64,000 bases of DNA. Source: UBA10365 sp041441915. GTDB lineage: Bacteria; Pseudomonadota; Alphaproteobacteria; Rhodobacterales; Rhodobacteraceae. The DNA is taken from contig JASDRS010000003.1 of the NCBI GenBank assembly GCA_041441915.1, forward strand, positions 48,258 through 112,257, read 5' to 3'. Positions within the stretch are counted from its first letter, which is position 1. The number at the start of each line of letters is the position of its first letter. Below the pieces are notes generated by a model. The model worked only from the letters and a program-made list of their open reading frames with translations, had not been told where the DNA came from and searched no databases. The translations under genes and the position numbers were made by a program. Positions 51,052-60,383 of this stretch are shown here, piece after piece.

Positions 51052-51652
51052 TGTTATCCTCTAGTCCCACGCCGGCACTTTGCATTTTAAAAAGGGCTTC
51101 CTTTAGGGATCCATCTAGATCAATTGCTCGACAAGCGCGCAGATCAACTTGCACGTTAAAGCCAAGTAGTGCTCCATCAAGGGCGCTATAGGCCACACAG
51201 TAATCGGTAGCCAGCCCCACAATGACCAGATCAGTAACGGCTTGTGTGTGCAAATAGCCCACAAGGCCTGTGGGCGTGATTTTATCATTTTCGAAAAAAG
51301 CGGAATAGCTATCGATTGCAGGATTTTGGCCTTTGCGCAAAATTAAATTGGCAGCATCGGTATTCAGTTCTGGATGAAATGCGGCACCTGTGGTGCCTTG
51401 AACGCAGTGGGCTGGCCACAGCACTTGTGGCCCATAGTCCTTGTTAATCAGAGAAAAAGGAACTGCGCCCCGATGGTTTTTGGCAAAAGATGAATGGTTT
51501 GGCGGGTGCCAGTCTTGAGTTAAGACACAAAAATCAAAGCCTGACATCATAGCATTGATCGGTGCAACTACGGTCGCGCCGTCGGCCACGGCTAGGGCGC
51601 CGTTTGAGCAAAAATCATTTTGTACATCAATCACGATCAAAGCGCGTGTCAT
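51044..51652 (-). CDS. pncA: Nicotinamidase
   Basis: A 202-residue cysteine hydrolase of the isochorismatase fold that converts nicotinamide to nicotinate for PncB. The triad regions are ALIVIDVQNDFCSNGALAV (Asp), VLWPAHCVQGTTGAAFHPEL (Lys position is occupied by the family LWPxHC context) and GLATDYCVAYSALDG (Cys). The start at 51652 has GGAGCAGGGA upstream; the longer frame from 51754 overlaps the divergent trhO start. Operon pncA-pncB. Confidence 0.94.
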   Translation of the reverse strand: MTRALIVIDVQNDFCSNGALAVADGATVVAPINAMMSGFDFCVLTQDWHPPNHSSFAKNHRGAVPFSLINKDYGPQVLWPAHCVQGTTGAAFHPELNTDAANLILRKGQNPAIDSYSAFFENDKITPTGLVGYLHTQAVTDLVIVGLATDYCVAYSALDGALLGFNVQVDLRACRAIDLDGSLKEALFKMQSAGVGLEDNNG

Positions 51653-51752
51653 TCCCTGCTCCTGACAGCCAACATGAATTGCGTAAGACCCGCTCCCGTT
51701 AAGGTCAATGGCTACCCTTGCATTTCTTTGTAAAGGACTGCAATCAGAACGC

Positions 51753-52676
51753 ATGTATATTATTGCAGCCCTCTATCATTTTAACCGCTTTGCCGATCCT
51801 GCGGCACTGCAAGCTCCTTTAAAGGCACTGTGCCTTTCCAACGGGGTTAAGGGTTCACTGCTGCTCGCACCCGAAGGTGTGAACGGCACCATTGCTGGGT
51901 TGCGCGCAGGCATCGATGCCGTTTTGTCACATCTGCGGGCGCTGCCCGACTGTACGGCGCTGGAACATAAAGAAAGCTTTTCCCAGACGCCGCCCTTTAA
52001 GCGTATGAAAGTGCGCCTGAAAAAAGAAATTGTTACCATGGGACAACCCGACATCGATCCGCGGGCTCAAGTGGGGCATTATGTAGAAGCGCAAGAGTGG
52101 AACGCGCTTATTTCAGCCCCAGATGTTGCTGTGATTGACACACGCAATGATTATGAAGTGGCTATTGGTAGTTTTGATGGCGCAGTTGATCCACACACCA
52201 AAAGCTTCGGCGAATTTCCGGCATGGTGGCAGGAAAACAAAGGCCGCTTTCATAACAAGCGAATAGCAATGTTTTGTACCGGCGGAATTCGTTGCGAAAA
52301 ATCAACGAATTATCTGATTGGTCAGGGCATCACCGATGTCTATCACCTAAAAGGGGGTGTTTTGAAATATCTGGAAGAGGTTTCACAGAGGGATAGCAAA
52401 TGGCAGGGCGAATGCTATGTGTTTGATCAGCGCGTTTCGGTGGGCCATGGGCTTAACCCAGGGCCTTATGTTATGTGTCACGCTTGTGGGCGACCTGTGG
52501 GGCCGGGTGAAACAAAACACGCTAACTATGAAGACGGCGTATCCTGTTCAAATTGCTACGCAGACTATAGCGAAGACGACCGCCTGCGCTTTCGTGAACG
52601 CGAACGCCAAATGGAATTAGCCACACAGCGCGGCAAAAGCCACATTGGACGAAAAGCTGGTGTGACTTTAGAATAG
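51753..52676 (+). CDS. trhO: tRNA uridine(34) hydroxylase TrhO (rhodanese-domain protein)
   Basis: A 307-residue YceA/UPF0176 protein that makes 5-hydroxyuridine at tRNA position 34 using prephenate-derived or O2-dependent chemistry. An acylphosphatase-like N-terminus (SLLLAPEGVNGTIAGLRAGI) is followed by a rhodanese domain with the Cys loop MFCTGGIRCEKSTNYLIGQG and a C-terminal zinc-like CHACGRPVGPGE, then CSNCYADYSED. The start at 51753 is the second in-frame ATG; the first overlaps pncA upstream sequence. Confidence 0.93.
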   Translation: MYIIAALYHFNRFADPAALQAPLKALCLSNGVKGSLLLAPEGVNGTIAGLRAGIDAVLSHLRALPDCTALEHKESFSQTPPFKRMKVRLKKEIVTMGQPDIDPRAQVGHYVEAQEWNALISAPDVAVIDTRNDYEVAIGSFDGAVDPHTKSFGEFPAWWQENKGRFHNKRIAMFCTGGIRCEKSTNYLIGQGITDVYHLKGGVLKYLEEVSQRDSKWQGECYVFDQRVSVGHGLNPGPYVMCHACGRPVGPGETKHANYEDGVSCSNCYADYSEDDRLRFRERERQMELATQRGKSHIGRKAGVTLE

Positions 52677-52713
52677 TCGTTAATACTATTTCTATTAAAT
52701 ACTGGAAAACATC

Positions 52714-53952
52714 ATGATAAAATCTAGACTTTTTACGCCACTTTTGTTTGCAGGCTGTTTTATTTTGATGGTGTCTTTTTCTATAAGATCGTCCTTTGGA
52801 CTGTTTCAGCTGCCGATTTCTACAGAATTTGGTTGGTTAAGGGCTGATTTTTCTATGGCAATCGCGATTCAAAATTTGGCTTGGGGTATTGGACAGCCTA
52901 TCTTTGGAGCCTTGGCTGAACGCTTTGGTGATCGCCGTGCGATTATTGCGGGGGCCCTTGTTTATGCATTGGGGCTAGTGTTATCGAGTTTTGCGGTCAC
53001 GCCAGGGGCGCATCAATTTTTGGAAATCCTGATTGGCTTTGGTGTTGCGGGCACAGGTTTTGGGGTTGTGCTGGCGGTTGTGGGGCGTGCCTCCAGCCCA
53101 GAAAACCGTAGCCTGTCGTTGGCAATTGCTACTGCTGCTGGATCGCTTGGACAAGTATTTGGTGCCCCCCTAGCCGAAATTTTGCTGCGCTCTTACCCGT
53201 GGCAGGGCGTATTTTTAATCTTTTCGGTCATGATTCTAGCGTCACTTTTAGTACTGCCCTTGATGCGCGCGCCGATAGCCGCCACAAAAGCCGAATTGGA
53301 AGAAACTCTAGGTGCGGTTCTTTTGCGAGCGGCTAAGGACCCGTCTTTCATGATGATATTCTTGGGCTTTTTTTCTTGCGGCTATCAGCTTGCCTTTGTC
53401 ACGGCGCATTTTCCAGCCTTTGTGACCGAAATGTGTGGTGCGATTGATCCAAGCGGGATGTTGACCGGGCTTGGCATAACAACTACTTCGGCTTTGGGCG
53501 CTGCATCAATATCCTTGATAGGCTTGGCTAATATTGTGGGAACCATTACCGCTGGTCTTATGGGTAAGCGCTACTCTAAGAAATATCTTTTGGCGGGAAT
53601 TTATATTGGGCGCACCATTGTTGCCGCCGCCTTTATTCTGACACCGATGACGCCAGAAACCGTTTTGCTCTTTTCGTTTTTTATGGGGTTGCTATGGCTG
53701 GCCACCGTACCGCTCACCTCGGGATTGATTGCGCATATTTATGGCCTGCGATATATGGGAACCCTTTATGGCATCGTATTTTTCAGTCATCAATTAGGTT
53801 CATTCATGGGCGTGTGGTTGGGCGGCCGCATGTATGACCTCACAGGCAACTATAATTTGGTCTGGTGGATAGGCGTCGGCGTTGGCGCATTTTCGGCAAT
53901 CGTGCATTTGCCTATCCGTGAAAAGCCAAATTTGGTTCCTAACGCTGCATGA
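52714..53952 (+). CDS. MFS transporter
   Basis: A 412-residue protein with 12 predicted membrane segments. The loop 2-3 motif is LAERFGDRRAIIAGALVYAL, and a second similar loop appears at MGKRYSKKYLLAGIYIGR. FSIRSSFGLFQLPISTEFGW near the N-terminus resembles monocarboxylate/oxalate-type MFS (OFA-like) members. Substrate unknown. It follows trhO by 38 nt and precedes asd by 66 nt, with no clear shared role. Confidence 0.88.
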   Translation: MIKSRLFTPLLFAGCFILMVSFSIRSSFGLFQLPISTEFGWLRADFSMAIAIQNLAWGIGQPIFGALAERFGDRRAIIAGALVYALGLVLSSFAVTPGAHQFLEILIGFGVAGTGFGVVLAVVGRASSPENRSLSLAIATAAGSLGQVFGAPLAEILLRSYPWQGVFLIFSVMILASLLVLPLMRAPIAATKAELEETLGAVLLRAAKDPSFMMIFLGFFSCGYQLAFVTAHFPAFVTEMCGAIDPSGMLTGLGITTTSALGAASISLIGLANIVGTITAGLMGKRYSKKYLLAGIYIGRTIVAAAFILTPMTPETVLLFSFFMGLLWLATVPLTSGLIAHIYGLRYMGTLYGIVFFSHQLGSFMGVWLGGRMYDLTGNYNLVWWIGVGVGAFSAIVHLPIREKPNLVPNAA

Positions 53953-54018
53953 TGGCTCTGGCACCTTGGCGAGCTTTACGCTAAGGGGCGCCATACAAAG
54001 TATTAAGGAGTGTCCAAA

Positions 54019-55041
54019 ATGGGCTATAAAGTCGTTGTGGTTGGTGCCACTGGCAATGTTGGGCGTGAAATGCTTAACATTCTGGCTGAGCGCGAATTTC
54101 CGATTGTTGAAATCGCCGCAGTTGCGTCGCGGAGATCTTTAGGAACTGAAATCAGCTTTGGTGATAAAACACTCAAGACCAAAGACTTGGACAGGTTCGA
54201 CTTTACAGGTTGGGATATTGCGCTGTTTGCTGTTGGGTCTGAGGCCACGAAAATCTATGCGCCACGCTGCGCGTCGCAAGGCTGTGTCGTAATTGATAAT
54301 TCGTCGCTTTACCGCTATGACCCCGCCGTTCCTTTGGTTGTCCCTGAGGTAAATGCCGCCGAAGTTGATCGTTACAAAAATAAAATGATCATAGCCAATC
54401 CAAACTGTTCGACCGCGCAAATGGTCGTGGCACTTAAACCGCTGCATGACCGTGCGCGCATCAAGCGGGTGGTTGTTTCAACCTATCAATCCGTTTCAGG
54501 TGCCGGAAAAGAGGGTATTGATGAGCTTTGGAACCAAACCAAAGGGCTTTATGTGCCTGGTCAAGAGGTGGCACCGTCACAATTCACGAAGCAAATTGCT
54601 TTTAATGTCATTCCACATATTGATGTGTTTATGGATGACGGCTCCACCAAAGAAGAATGGAAAATGGTCGCTGAAACTAAAAAAATATTGGATAAATTGA
54701 TTAAAATTACTGCAACTTGCGTACGTGTGCCAGTATTTGTAGGCCATTCTGAATCTATTAATATAGAGTTTGAAGAGTTTCTTGACGAACATGAAGCGCG
54801 CGACATTTTGCGCGAAGCACCTGGTGTGATGGTGATCGACAAACGCGAAGACGGTGGGTATATCACGCCGGTTGATTGTGTTGGGGATTATGCGACATAT
54901 ATCAGCCGCGTTCGCCAAGACAGCACGATTGATAATGGCATCAATCTTTGGTGTGTGTCGGACAATCTGCGCAAAGGTGCTGCACTTAATGCCGTGCAAA
55001 TAGCTGAAGTTTTGGGCCGGCGCTGCTTGAAAAAGGGCTAG
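54019..55041 (+). CDS. asd: Aspartate-semialdehyde dehydrogenase
   Basis: A 340-residue enzyme that reduces aspartyl phosphate to aspartate semialdehyde, the branch point to lysine, methionine and threonine. NADP site VVVVGATGNVGREMLNILAE, catalytic cysteine in IIANPNCSTAQMVVALKPLH, and the active-site Q in VVSTYQSVSGAGKEG. The ATG at 54019 is 8 nt after AAGGAG; a GTG at 54010 is possible. It supplies the lysine route that includes dapD at 62864. Confidence 0.96.
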   Translation: MGYKVVVVGATGNVGREMLNILAEREFPIVEIAAVASRRSLGTEISFGDKTLKTKDLDRFDFTGWDIALFAVGSEATKIYAPRCASQGCVVIDNSSLYRYDPAVPLVVPEVNAAEVDRYKNKMIIANPNCSTAQMVVALKPLHDRARIKRVVVSTYQSVSGAGKEGIDELWNQTKGLYVPGQEVAPSQFTKQIAFNVIPHIDVFMDDGSTKEEWKMVAETKKILDKLIKITATCVRVPVFVGHSESINIEFEEFLDEHEARDILREAPGVMVIDKREDGGYITPVDCVGDYATYISRVRQDSTIDNGINLWCVSDNLRKGAALNAVQIAEVLGRRCLKKG

Positions 55042-55056
55042 TTTGCTTTTTCAGCA

Positions 55057-55704
55057 CTAAACTGAAACAAACAGATTGGCCTCAGGGTCATATTGTTCGA
55101 CATCACCTTCACCGGTATTGGTCCATAGGGCGTGCAGGGTTAGGCGTTCATCTTCGACCACCTCTCGGATGAAGGGGAAGGTCATCAGATTTTCAATGCT
55201 GATCAAAACGGCTTGTTTCTCCAAGGCCTCTAGCCTTTCTCCCTCAGGCAGGGCGCGCACGCGTTCATAGCCAGGGCGCAGAATATCCATCCAGCGGCCC
55301 ACAAAGCTGGATTGCAGCTCCAGTTCGGGTGCTTTGCCGCAACACATATCATAGCAGCCCTTGACCCCACCGCAGTTGGAGTGGCCCAAGACCGCAAGGT
55401 GTGTCACACCCAGGACCATCACCGCATATTCCACCGCCGCTGAGGTGCCGTGATATTCGCCATCGGGGTTGTGGGGTGGCACCAAATTAGCAATATTGCG
55501 GTGAATGAAAAATTCGCCTTCATCGGCCCCAAAGATCGATGTGACATGTACCCGACTGTCGCAGCAAGAAATGACCATTGCGCGTGGATGTTGGCCCGAT
55601 GTGGCTAATCTGCGAAACCAGGCCTTATTATCTTGATAAGATGTGGCTTTCCAGCCGTGAAAGCGTTGAACCAAATAGCTGGGAAGCGGTTTTGTATGGG
55701 GCAT
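55057..55704 (-). CDS. Beta-class carbonic anhydrase
   Basis: A 215-residue zinc enzyme interconverting CO2 and bicarbonate. The zinc ligands are in MVISCCDSRVHVTSIFGADE (Cys, with the Asp-Arg pair) and LAVLGHSNCGGVKGC (His, Cys). Residues around EGEFFIHRNIANLVPP are also canonical. GAGGACCCG precedes the ATG. Convergent with asd, 15 nt apart. Confidence 0.94.
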   Translation of the reverse strand: MPHTKPLPSYLVQRFHGWKATSYQDNKAWFRRLATSGQHPRAMVISCCDSRVHVTSIFGADEGEFFIHRNIANLVPPHNPDGEYHGTSAAVEYAVMVLGVTHLAVLGHSNCGGVKGCYDMCCGKAPELELQSSFVGRWMDILRPGYERVRALPEGERLEALEKQAVLISIENLMTFPFIREVVEDERLTLHALWTNTGEGDVEQYDPEANLFVSV

Positions 55705-55745
55705 CGGGTCCTCTGATCAGCTGTTTGGGTGTTGATAGTAAAAAT

Positions 55746-55907
55746 TTGAGTGAATTTCGAGAGTTTATTTCAAAATTGAATAACCTTTCTTTCACAAAAG
55801 TGGGTGGCTATCTAGAATTTTATAAAAACCGAGTGCAAAAAGGTGCTGATGCTTTGATTTTGCGGGCCTTAAACGAAATAGGGCTTTGGATCGCCGAACT
55901 GGCCTAG
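55746..55907 (+). CDS. Possible 53-residue hypothetical protein
   Basis: From a TTG at 55746 the frame encodes MSEFREFISKLNNLSFTKVG (TTG as Met), then GYLEFYKNRVQKGADALILRA and LNEIGLWIAELA. It is helical and protein-like, and codon choice resembles neighbouring genes. The ribosome site is weak, and the frame is open farther upstream into the carbonic anhydrase gene, where it is a shadow. No family recognised. It could be a small gene or the tail of a lost one. Confidence 0.3.
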   Translation: MSEFREFISKLNNLSFTKVGGYLEFYKNRVQKGADALILRALNEIGLWIAELA

Positions 55908-56066
55908 TAATTACACAGGCATGACTTGCATGAGTTTGCAAAAAATAATAATAAACTTGTGCAAAATTGTATCGCCTGAATTTAACTACAGGATGTGGAA
56001 ATTCAACTCTGGCTCTTGCGGGTTGACGCAGAAAGATTAGGCTTAAGGCCAAAATAAGGATGTCCC

Positions 56067-57455
56067 ATGAACCTAACCTTTGCTTCCAACTCTGCCACCG
56101 CCTTGCCGCTTTATCTGATCGAACAAGAGGCATTGCGTGCCTGGCTCACGACCCAGCCACCAAATATGCAAAACTGGCTGTCAGCCAATAGTTTTTCCGC
56201 CAAACTGGGCAATTTATGCTTAATGCAAGCGGCAGATGGAAGTGTTTCTGGCGCAGTTTTAGGCTTTGGATCACAAAATTCACGTGATAAAATGCGTTTT
56301 GGAGCTCTGCAAAACATTACCAAATTACCTGCCGGCACTTGGGCCTTGGCCACTGCGCTATCGTCCCAAGATCAAGAGGAATTTTCCTTGGGCTGGTTTT
56401 TGGCTCAATATCGATTTGATCGATATAAATCATCGCCAGCTGAACCTGTCGTGCGCGATCTCATGTGTCCTAAAGACTGCGACAGCATGCGCCTGCTGGC
56501 CATGGCCGAAGCAGAGTGTCTTACCCGCGATCTGATCAATACGCCCGCAAATGACATGGGCCCTGATGCTTTGGAAGCAGCCTTTTGTACTTTGGTAGAT
56601 CGCTTTGACGCGACCCTTGATGTAATCAAGGGTGATCAGTTACTGGCACAAAATTTTCCACTGATCTATGCTGTTGGTTGTGCCGCCACTCAAGCGCCAC
56701 GGCTTTTGTCGTTGCGCTGGGGAAGCCGCGGCCCCTTGGTCACTTTGGTGGGTAAGGGCGTATGTTTTGATACGGGAGGACTTGATATAAAGCCTTCGGC
56801 AGGCATGCTTTTGATGAAAAAAGATATGGGCGGGGCTGCCAATGTGATGGGCCTTGCACAGATGATTATGTCGCTGAAGCTTCCTATCAGACTGAGGGTG
56901 TTGATACCTGCAGTGGAAAATTCCATTTCATCACAGTCCATGCGGCCTAGTGACATTGTGATCTCTCGCAAGGGGTTGTGGGTTGAAATCAACAATACTG
57001 ACGCCGAAGGCCGGCTTATTTTGGCCGATGCTTTGGCCTATGGTTGCGACGAGATGCCTGATTTGATTATTTCTATGGCCACGCTGACGGGGGCGGCACG
57101 TGTGGCGCTTGGTCCTGATTTGGCGCCGTTCTTTACGGATGACGAAGCTAGCGCATTGGCCTTGCAACAAGCTGCAGGACTAATGTGTGATCCGGTTTGG
57201 CGCATGCCTTTTTGGGCCCCTTACGAGCCGATGATAGATGCTAAGATGGGTGATCTTGATAACGCACCAACGGGTGGATTTGCCGGGGCGATTACGGCCG
57301 CACTCTTTTTGCGCCGGTTCGTCGACGCGCCGCGATACATTCATTTTGACATTTATGGCCATAACCCAAGTGATGCGCCGGCCCGACCCAAGGGTGGCGT
57401 TGGACAAGGTGCGCGTGCCATTTTCGCGGCCTTACCTAAAATTTTAGATTTATAA
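56067..57455 (+). CDS. Leucyl aminopeptidase family protein (M17)
   Basis: A 462-residue dinuclear-metal aminopeptidase. The metal and catalytic regions are complete: GKGVCFDTGGLDIKPSAGML, MKKDMGGAANVMG, and NTDAEGRLILADALAYG. The N-terminal domain is divergent from PepA, and the length is slightly short, as in the PepB/alphaproteobacterial branch. It should release N-terminal residues from peptides in the cytoplasm. AAGGATG precedes the ATG. TAATG overlap with the next gene indicates coupling. Confidence 0.93.
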   Translation: MNLTFASNSATALPLYLIEQEALRAWLTTQPPNMQNWLSANSFSAKLGNLCLMQAADGSVSGAVLGFGSQNSRDKMRFGALQNITKLPAGTWALATALSSQDQEEFSLGWFLAQYRFDRYKSSPAEPVVRDLMCPKDCDSMRLLAMAEAECLTRDLINTPANDMGPDALEAAFCTLVDRFDATLDVIKGDQLLAQNFPLIYAVGCAATQAPRLLSLRWGSRGPLVTLVGKGVCFDTGGLDIKPSAGMLLMKKDMGGAANVMGLAQMIMSLKLPIRLRVLIPAVENSISSQSMRPSDIVISRKGLWVEINNTDAEGRLILADALAYGCDEMPDLIISMATLTGAARVALGPDLAPFFTDDEASALALQQAAGLMCDPVWRMPFWAPYEPMIDAKMGDLDNAPTGGFAGAITAALFLRRFVDAPRYIHFDIYGHNPSDAPARPKGGVGQGARAIFAALPKILDL

Positions 57456-58288
57456 TGGATAAAAGAACGACCCCCTTTAATGGCTGCGTGGCTCATAGTT
57501 CTTTACTAGGACAAATTGATGCCCCCTGTTTTTCTGATGGGCAAGAAATGCAGATCTGCGCTTCGGTCGTAGATCTTTGGGACCGTCCTGCGGGCGCAAG
57601 GCAGCGCCAGTTGTTGTTTGGCGATTCTTTTTTGGTACTTGATCAAAAAGGGCATCATGCCTTTGGGCAGTCGCAAAAAGACGACTATTGTGGCTATATT
57701 GACACTAAGGCCTTAAGTTCTCCGAGCCCCCAGACCCATTGGGTGGCAAGCCCTGCAAGCCATCTTTACTCTGCCCCCAAAATTCAGGCGCACGAGCTAA
57801 TGCGGTTAAACATGGGTGCGCGCGTTCAGGTTATTGCAGAGGGCGAAAGCTTTTTTGAAACACCCCAAGGATATGTGCCCAAGCATCATGTGCGTGCATT
57901 GGGTAATTGGCACGCAGACCCTGTTGCCGTGGCACAGATTTTCTTGGGTACGCCCTATCTATGGGGTGGCAATACACGCAATGGTTTGGATTGCTCGGGT
58001 CTGGTCCAGACGGCACTTCTGGCCTGTGGCATCAGTTGTCCAGCCGACAGCGACCTACAACAGTCTTTGGGCAAATCGTTTGCTGAAAAAACTCCCTTAA
58101 AACGGGGTGACCTGTTGTTTTGGAAAGGTCATGTCGCAATGGTGGTTAATGCAGATGTGATTTTGCATGCCACGGGTTCCTTTATGGCTGTGGCCGTCGA
58201 AAATGCCAAAACTGCGCCGGCGCGCATTTTGGCTGCGGGTGATGGCCATATAATCGCGCGCAGGCGCCTAAGCCAGCTCTTTCAATAG
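57455..58288 (+). CDS. NlpC/P60 family peptidase (C40)
   Basis: A 277-residue cysteine peptidase. Two SH3-like regions (residues about 30-80 and 95-145) precede the catalytic domain with YLWGGNTRNGLDCSGLVQTA (Cys), KRGDLLFWKGHVAMVVNADV (His) and ILHATG. No signal peptide is obvious, yet family members cut peptide stems of murein; it may process recycled muropeptides, which would suit its coupling to an aminopeptidase. The start overlaps the previous stop. Confidence 0.92.
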   Translation: MDKRTTPFNGCVAHSSLLGQIDAPCFSDGQEMQICASVVDLWDRPAGARQRQLLFGDSFLVLDQKGHHAFGQSQKDDYCGYIDTKALSSPSPQTHWVASPASHLYSAPKIQAHELMRLNMGARVQVIAEGESFFETPQGYVPKHHVRALGNWHADPVAVAQIFLGTPYLWGGNTRNGLDCSGLVQTALLACGISCPADSDLQQSLGKSFAEKTPLKRGDLLFWKGHVAMVVNADVILHATGSFMAVAVENAKTAPARILAAGDGHIIARRRLSQLFQ

Positions 58289-58558
58289 GGGGCCTAGTTC
58301 ATGGCCACGGCGCAAGACCCACCCATTTTTCCCAAGCAAGGCATAAATCTCCTGTTGGTTATCTAATTTTGGGTGCTTTCCAACGCGGTAAATGGCAAAT
58401 TCTGCATGCTCGCGCAGTCCTGTGATTGCATGATCGTGCCATTCACCCAAGGCCACCATTTTGGCGTAAAGCGCCAAAATAATCATCAATTTCTGACGAT
58501 CAAAAAACACTGACCGTGCAACTGAGGCCGTGTCTAGCAAAAAGGTGGGTACATTCAT
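58268..58558 (-). CDS. DUF2794 protein
   Basis: A 96-residue protein resembling the alphaproteobacterial DUF2794 family. The recognisable core is VFFDRQKLMIILALYAKMVA, LGEWHDHAI, then AIYRVGKHPKL and the C-terminal GWVLRRGHELGPLLKELA. Function is unknown. The 3' end overlaps the NlpC/P60 gene on the other strand by 21 nt. Confidence 0.85.
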   Translation of the reverse strand: MNVPTFLLDTASVARSVFFDRQKLMIILALYAKMVALGEWHDHAITGLREHAEFAIYRVGKHPKLDNQQEIYALLGKNGWVLRRGHELGPLLKELA

Positions 58559-58611
58559 TTTCCAAATATATTTAGTAAAACTGGTAAATCAAGCCAAGCC
58601 TGCGATGTGGA

Positions 58612-59613
58612 CTAAAGTGAGATAAAGCCCTCATCTAGCCTGGTTATGCCCGTAACCAAGCCGTTGCAGTTTTTATGATCGCCATTCAAACGGCGCTGGG
58701 CGGCAAAATGGCTCACTTTTAAAGCACCTATTTTACATAAAATGGCCGCTATGGCGGCTTCGGCTGCACGGGTGCCGCCGTCTGTGATTTTAAGCGCAAT
58801 ACCAAGGCCCAGGTCAGGGACAATCGCTACAAAAACCGCTTCAGCACCAGTTTTAATCGCTGTACGACCTGCCATTGCAAGCATAAGCTCGGTGCATGCC
58901 CGCCCCTCACCGGCAACCATTTCAGGATGTTGCGCCATCGTGCGCGTCAATCGATGTGCGGCGCGACTGCGCGCATCACCCGTATCATTAGCGTTGGCAA
59001 AAAAGGCCATCGCCCTTGCCAACCCCAAAACTGAGGTGGCGAAATTAGGTGCTGAGCAACCGTCTATCCCATAGCCAGGCGAGTTTTCTTGAGTTAACTC
59101 TTCAAAAACGTCTTTCACAGCCGTTTGTACTGGATGGTCTAATTCTAGATATTCTGGTCCTGCACCTAAATACTTATTCAAAGTCAGAAAACCCGAATGT
59201 TTTCCCGAACAATTGTTATGATATTGGCAGGGGCTTTCATCATTTTTAATCAAGCCATTACGTGCGGTTTTATCATGGGGCTCATGTGCACCGCAGCGCA
59301 GGTCACTTTCGCCCAGCCCTAATTCTTTAAGCCATTTTTCAACTGCGTTAGTGTGCAAAGCTGCACCTTGGTGGCTGGCACAAGACAGTGCCAGCTGCGC
59401 TGGATCCAAGCCAAAACTATCAGCTGCGCCGCTTTCAATTAGTGGAAGGGCTTGCAGCATTTTGCAACTTGAACGCGGATAAATAATTGTCTCTGGCGCG
59501 CCCCAGCTTTCGACGACTTGCCCCTTAGCGCCGCAGACCACTGCATGACCAAAGTGGTTGCTTTCTAGAATATCACCACGCCACACATTCACCATATTGA
59601 TAGCAGCTGACAT
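58612..59613 (-). CDS. Asparaginase, AnsA/Rhizobium type
   Basis: A 333-residue protein of the asparaginase II (L-asparaginase, thermolabile Rhizobium etli type) family. Readable features are VWRGDILESNHFGHAVV at the N-terminus, IYPRSSCKMLQALPLIESGA, and the NNCSGKHSGFLTLNKYLGAG segment, and GIDGCSAPNFATSVLGLARA. It deamidates asparagine to aspartate and ammonia. GGATGATGGA precedes the ATG. Unlike E. coli AnsA/B folds it resembles serine beta-lactamase-type enzymes. Confidence 0.9.
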   Translation of the reverse strand: MSAAINMVNVWRGDILESNHFGHAVVCGAKGQVVESWGAPETIIYPRSSCKMLQALPLIESGAADSFGLDPAQLALSCASHQGAALHTNAVEKWLKELGLGESDLRCGAHEPHDKTARNGLIKNDESPCQYHNNCSGKHSGFLTLNKYLGAGPEYLELDHPVQTAVKDVFEELTQENSPGYGIDGCSAPNFATSVLGLARAMAFFANANDTGDARSRAAHRLTRTMAQHPEMVAGEGRACTELMLAMAGRTAIKTGAEAVFVAIVPDLGLGIALKITDGGTRAAEAAIAAILCKIGALKVSHFAAQRRLNGDHKNCNGLVTGITRLDEGFISL

Positions 59614-59772
59614 TCCATCATCCTTTTTGCGCAGTAAATGGCCTAAAACTATTTAAATCAGCCAAGAATTCTATCAGACATTAGATAACCTCCCAATGAG
59701 TATTGCGCCATAGGAAAACCTTGTTTAACACGGGTTAGGCGAACGGCATGGCAAAAAACTGGGAGCACTGCA

Positions 59773-60297
59773 ATGATTTGGGCGAAACACCTGCGTTTTT
59801 TGGGCTTGGTTTTAGCGATAGTTGTTTGGAAAGGTGCGATTGCTCAGGAATCGACTAATCAAGTTGCGGTTAAAAGTGATTGGAGCGTTTTTGCAGATAC
59901 GAATCCCAAGCAATGTTGGGGTGTGTCGCAGCCTTTGAAAACGGTCAATACAAAAGATGGAAAAAAAGTGACTGTGCGGCGTGGTGATATTCGGTTGTTT
60001 GTGACCTTTACGCCTGGAACTGGCGGCGCTGGTGTTGTGGCTTTTAAGGGGGGTTACTCTTTTGACGGGGGAGAGCCGGTTCAAATTAAAATTGACAAAC
60101 AGTCCTTTGACCTTGCCGTAGAAAATGATTGGGCCTGGACCACTCCGGAAGGGGATGTGCCCATTTTGGTGGCCATGAAAAAAGGTGCCATAGCAGTGGT
60201 TTCGGCCTTATCAAACAAGGGCACTCGTACGGCCGATACGTTCTCGCTCAAGGGCTTTACGGCTGCAATGGCCGAAGCTGAAGCACGCTGCAAATAA
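59773..60297 (+). CDS. Invasion-associated locus B (IalB) family protein
   Basis: A 174-residue exported protein. The signal peptide is MIWAKHLRFLGLVLAIVVWK with cleavage near GAIAQE. The remainder has VKSDWSVFADTNPKQCWGVS, the GYSFDGGEPVQIKIDKQ strand and DTFSLKGFTAAMAEAEARCK, typical of the IalB family with a conserved cysteine pair. Family members are common in non-invasive marine alphaproteobacteria; function is unclear. rlmN starts 87 nt downstream, probably in the same operon. Confidence 0.85.
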   Translation: MIWAKHLRFLGLVLAIVVWKGAIAQESTNQVAVKSDWSVFADTNPKQCWGVSQPLKTVNTKDGKKVTVRRGDIRLFVTFTPGTGGAGVVAFKGGYSFDGGEPVQIKIDKQSFDLAVENDWAWTTPEGDVPILVAMKKGAIAVVSALSNKGTRTADTFSLKGFTAAMAEAEARCK

Positions 60298-60383
60298 CGG
60301 GGCCTGTTGGGCGTGTGGGGATCTTGGAAACCGGTGTTCTATGGGCTACAAGGGTTTTATTCTGCATAGAAGCCGAGTAGCAA

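Noticed and set aside
55578..55745. Upstream part of the plus-strand frame that continues into 55746-55907
   Set aside because: It runs antisense through the start of the carbonic anhydrase gene and is not needed for the small ORF.
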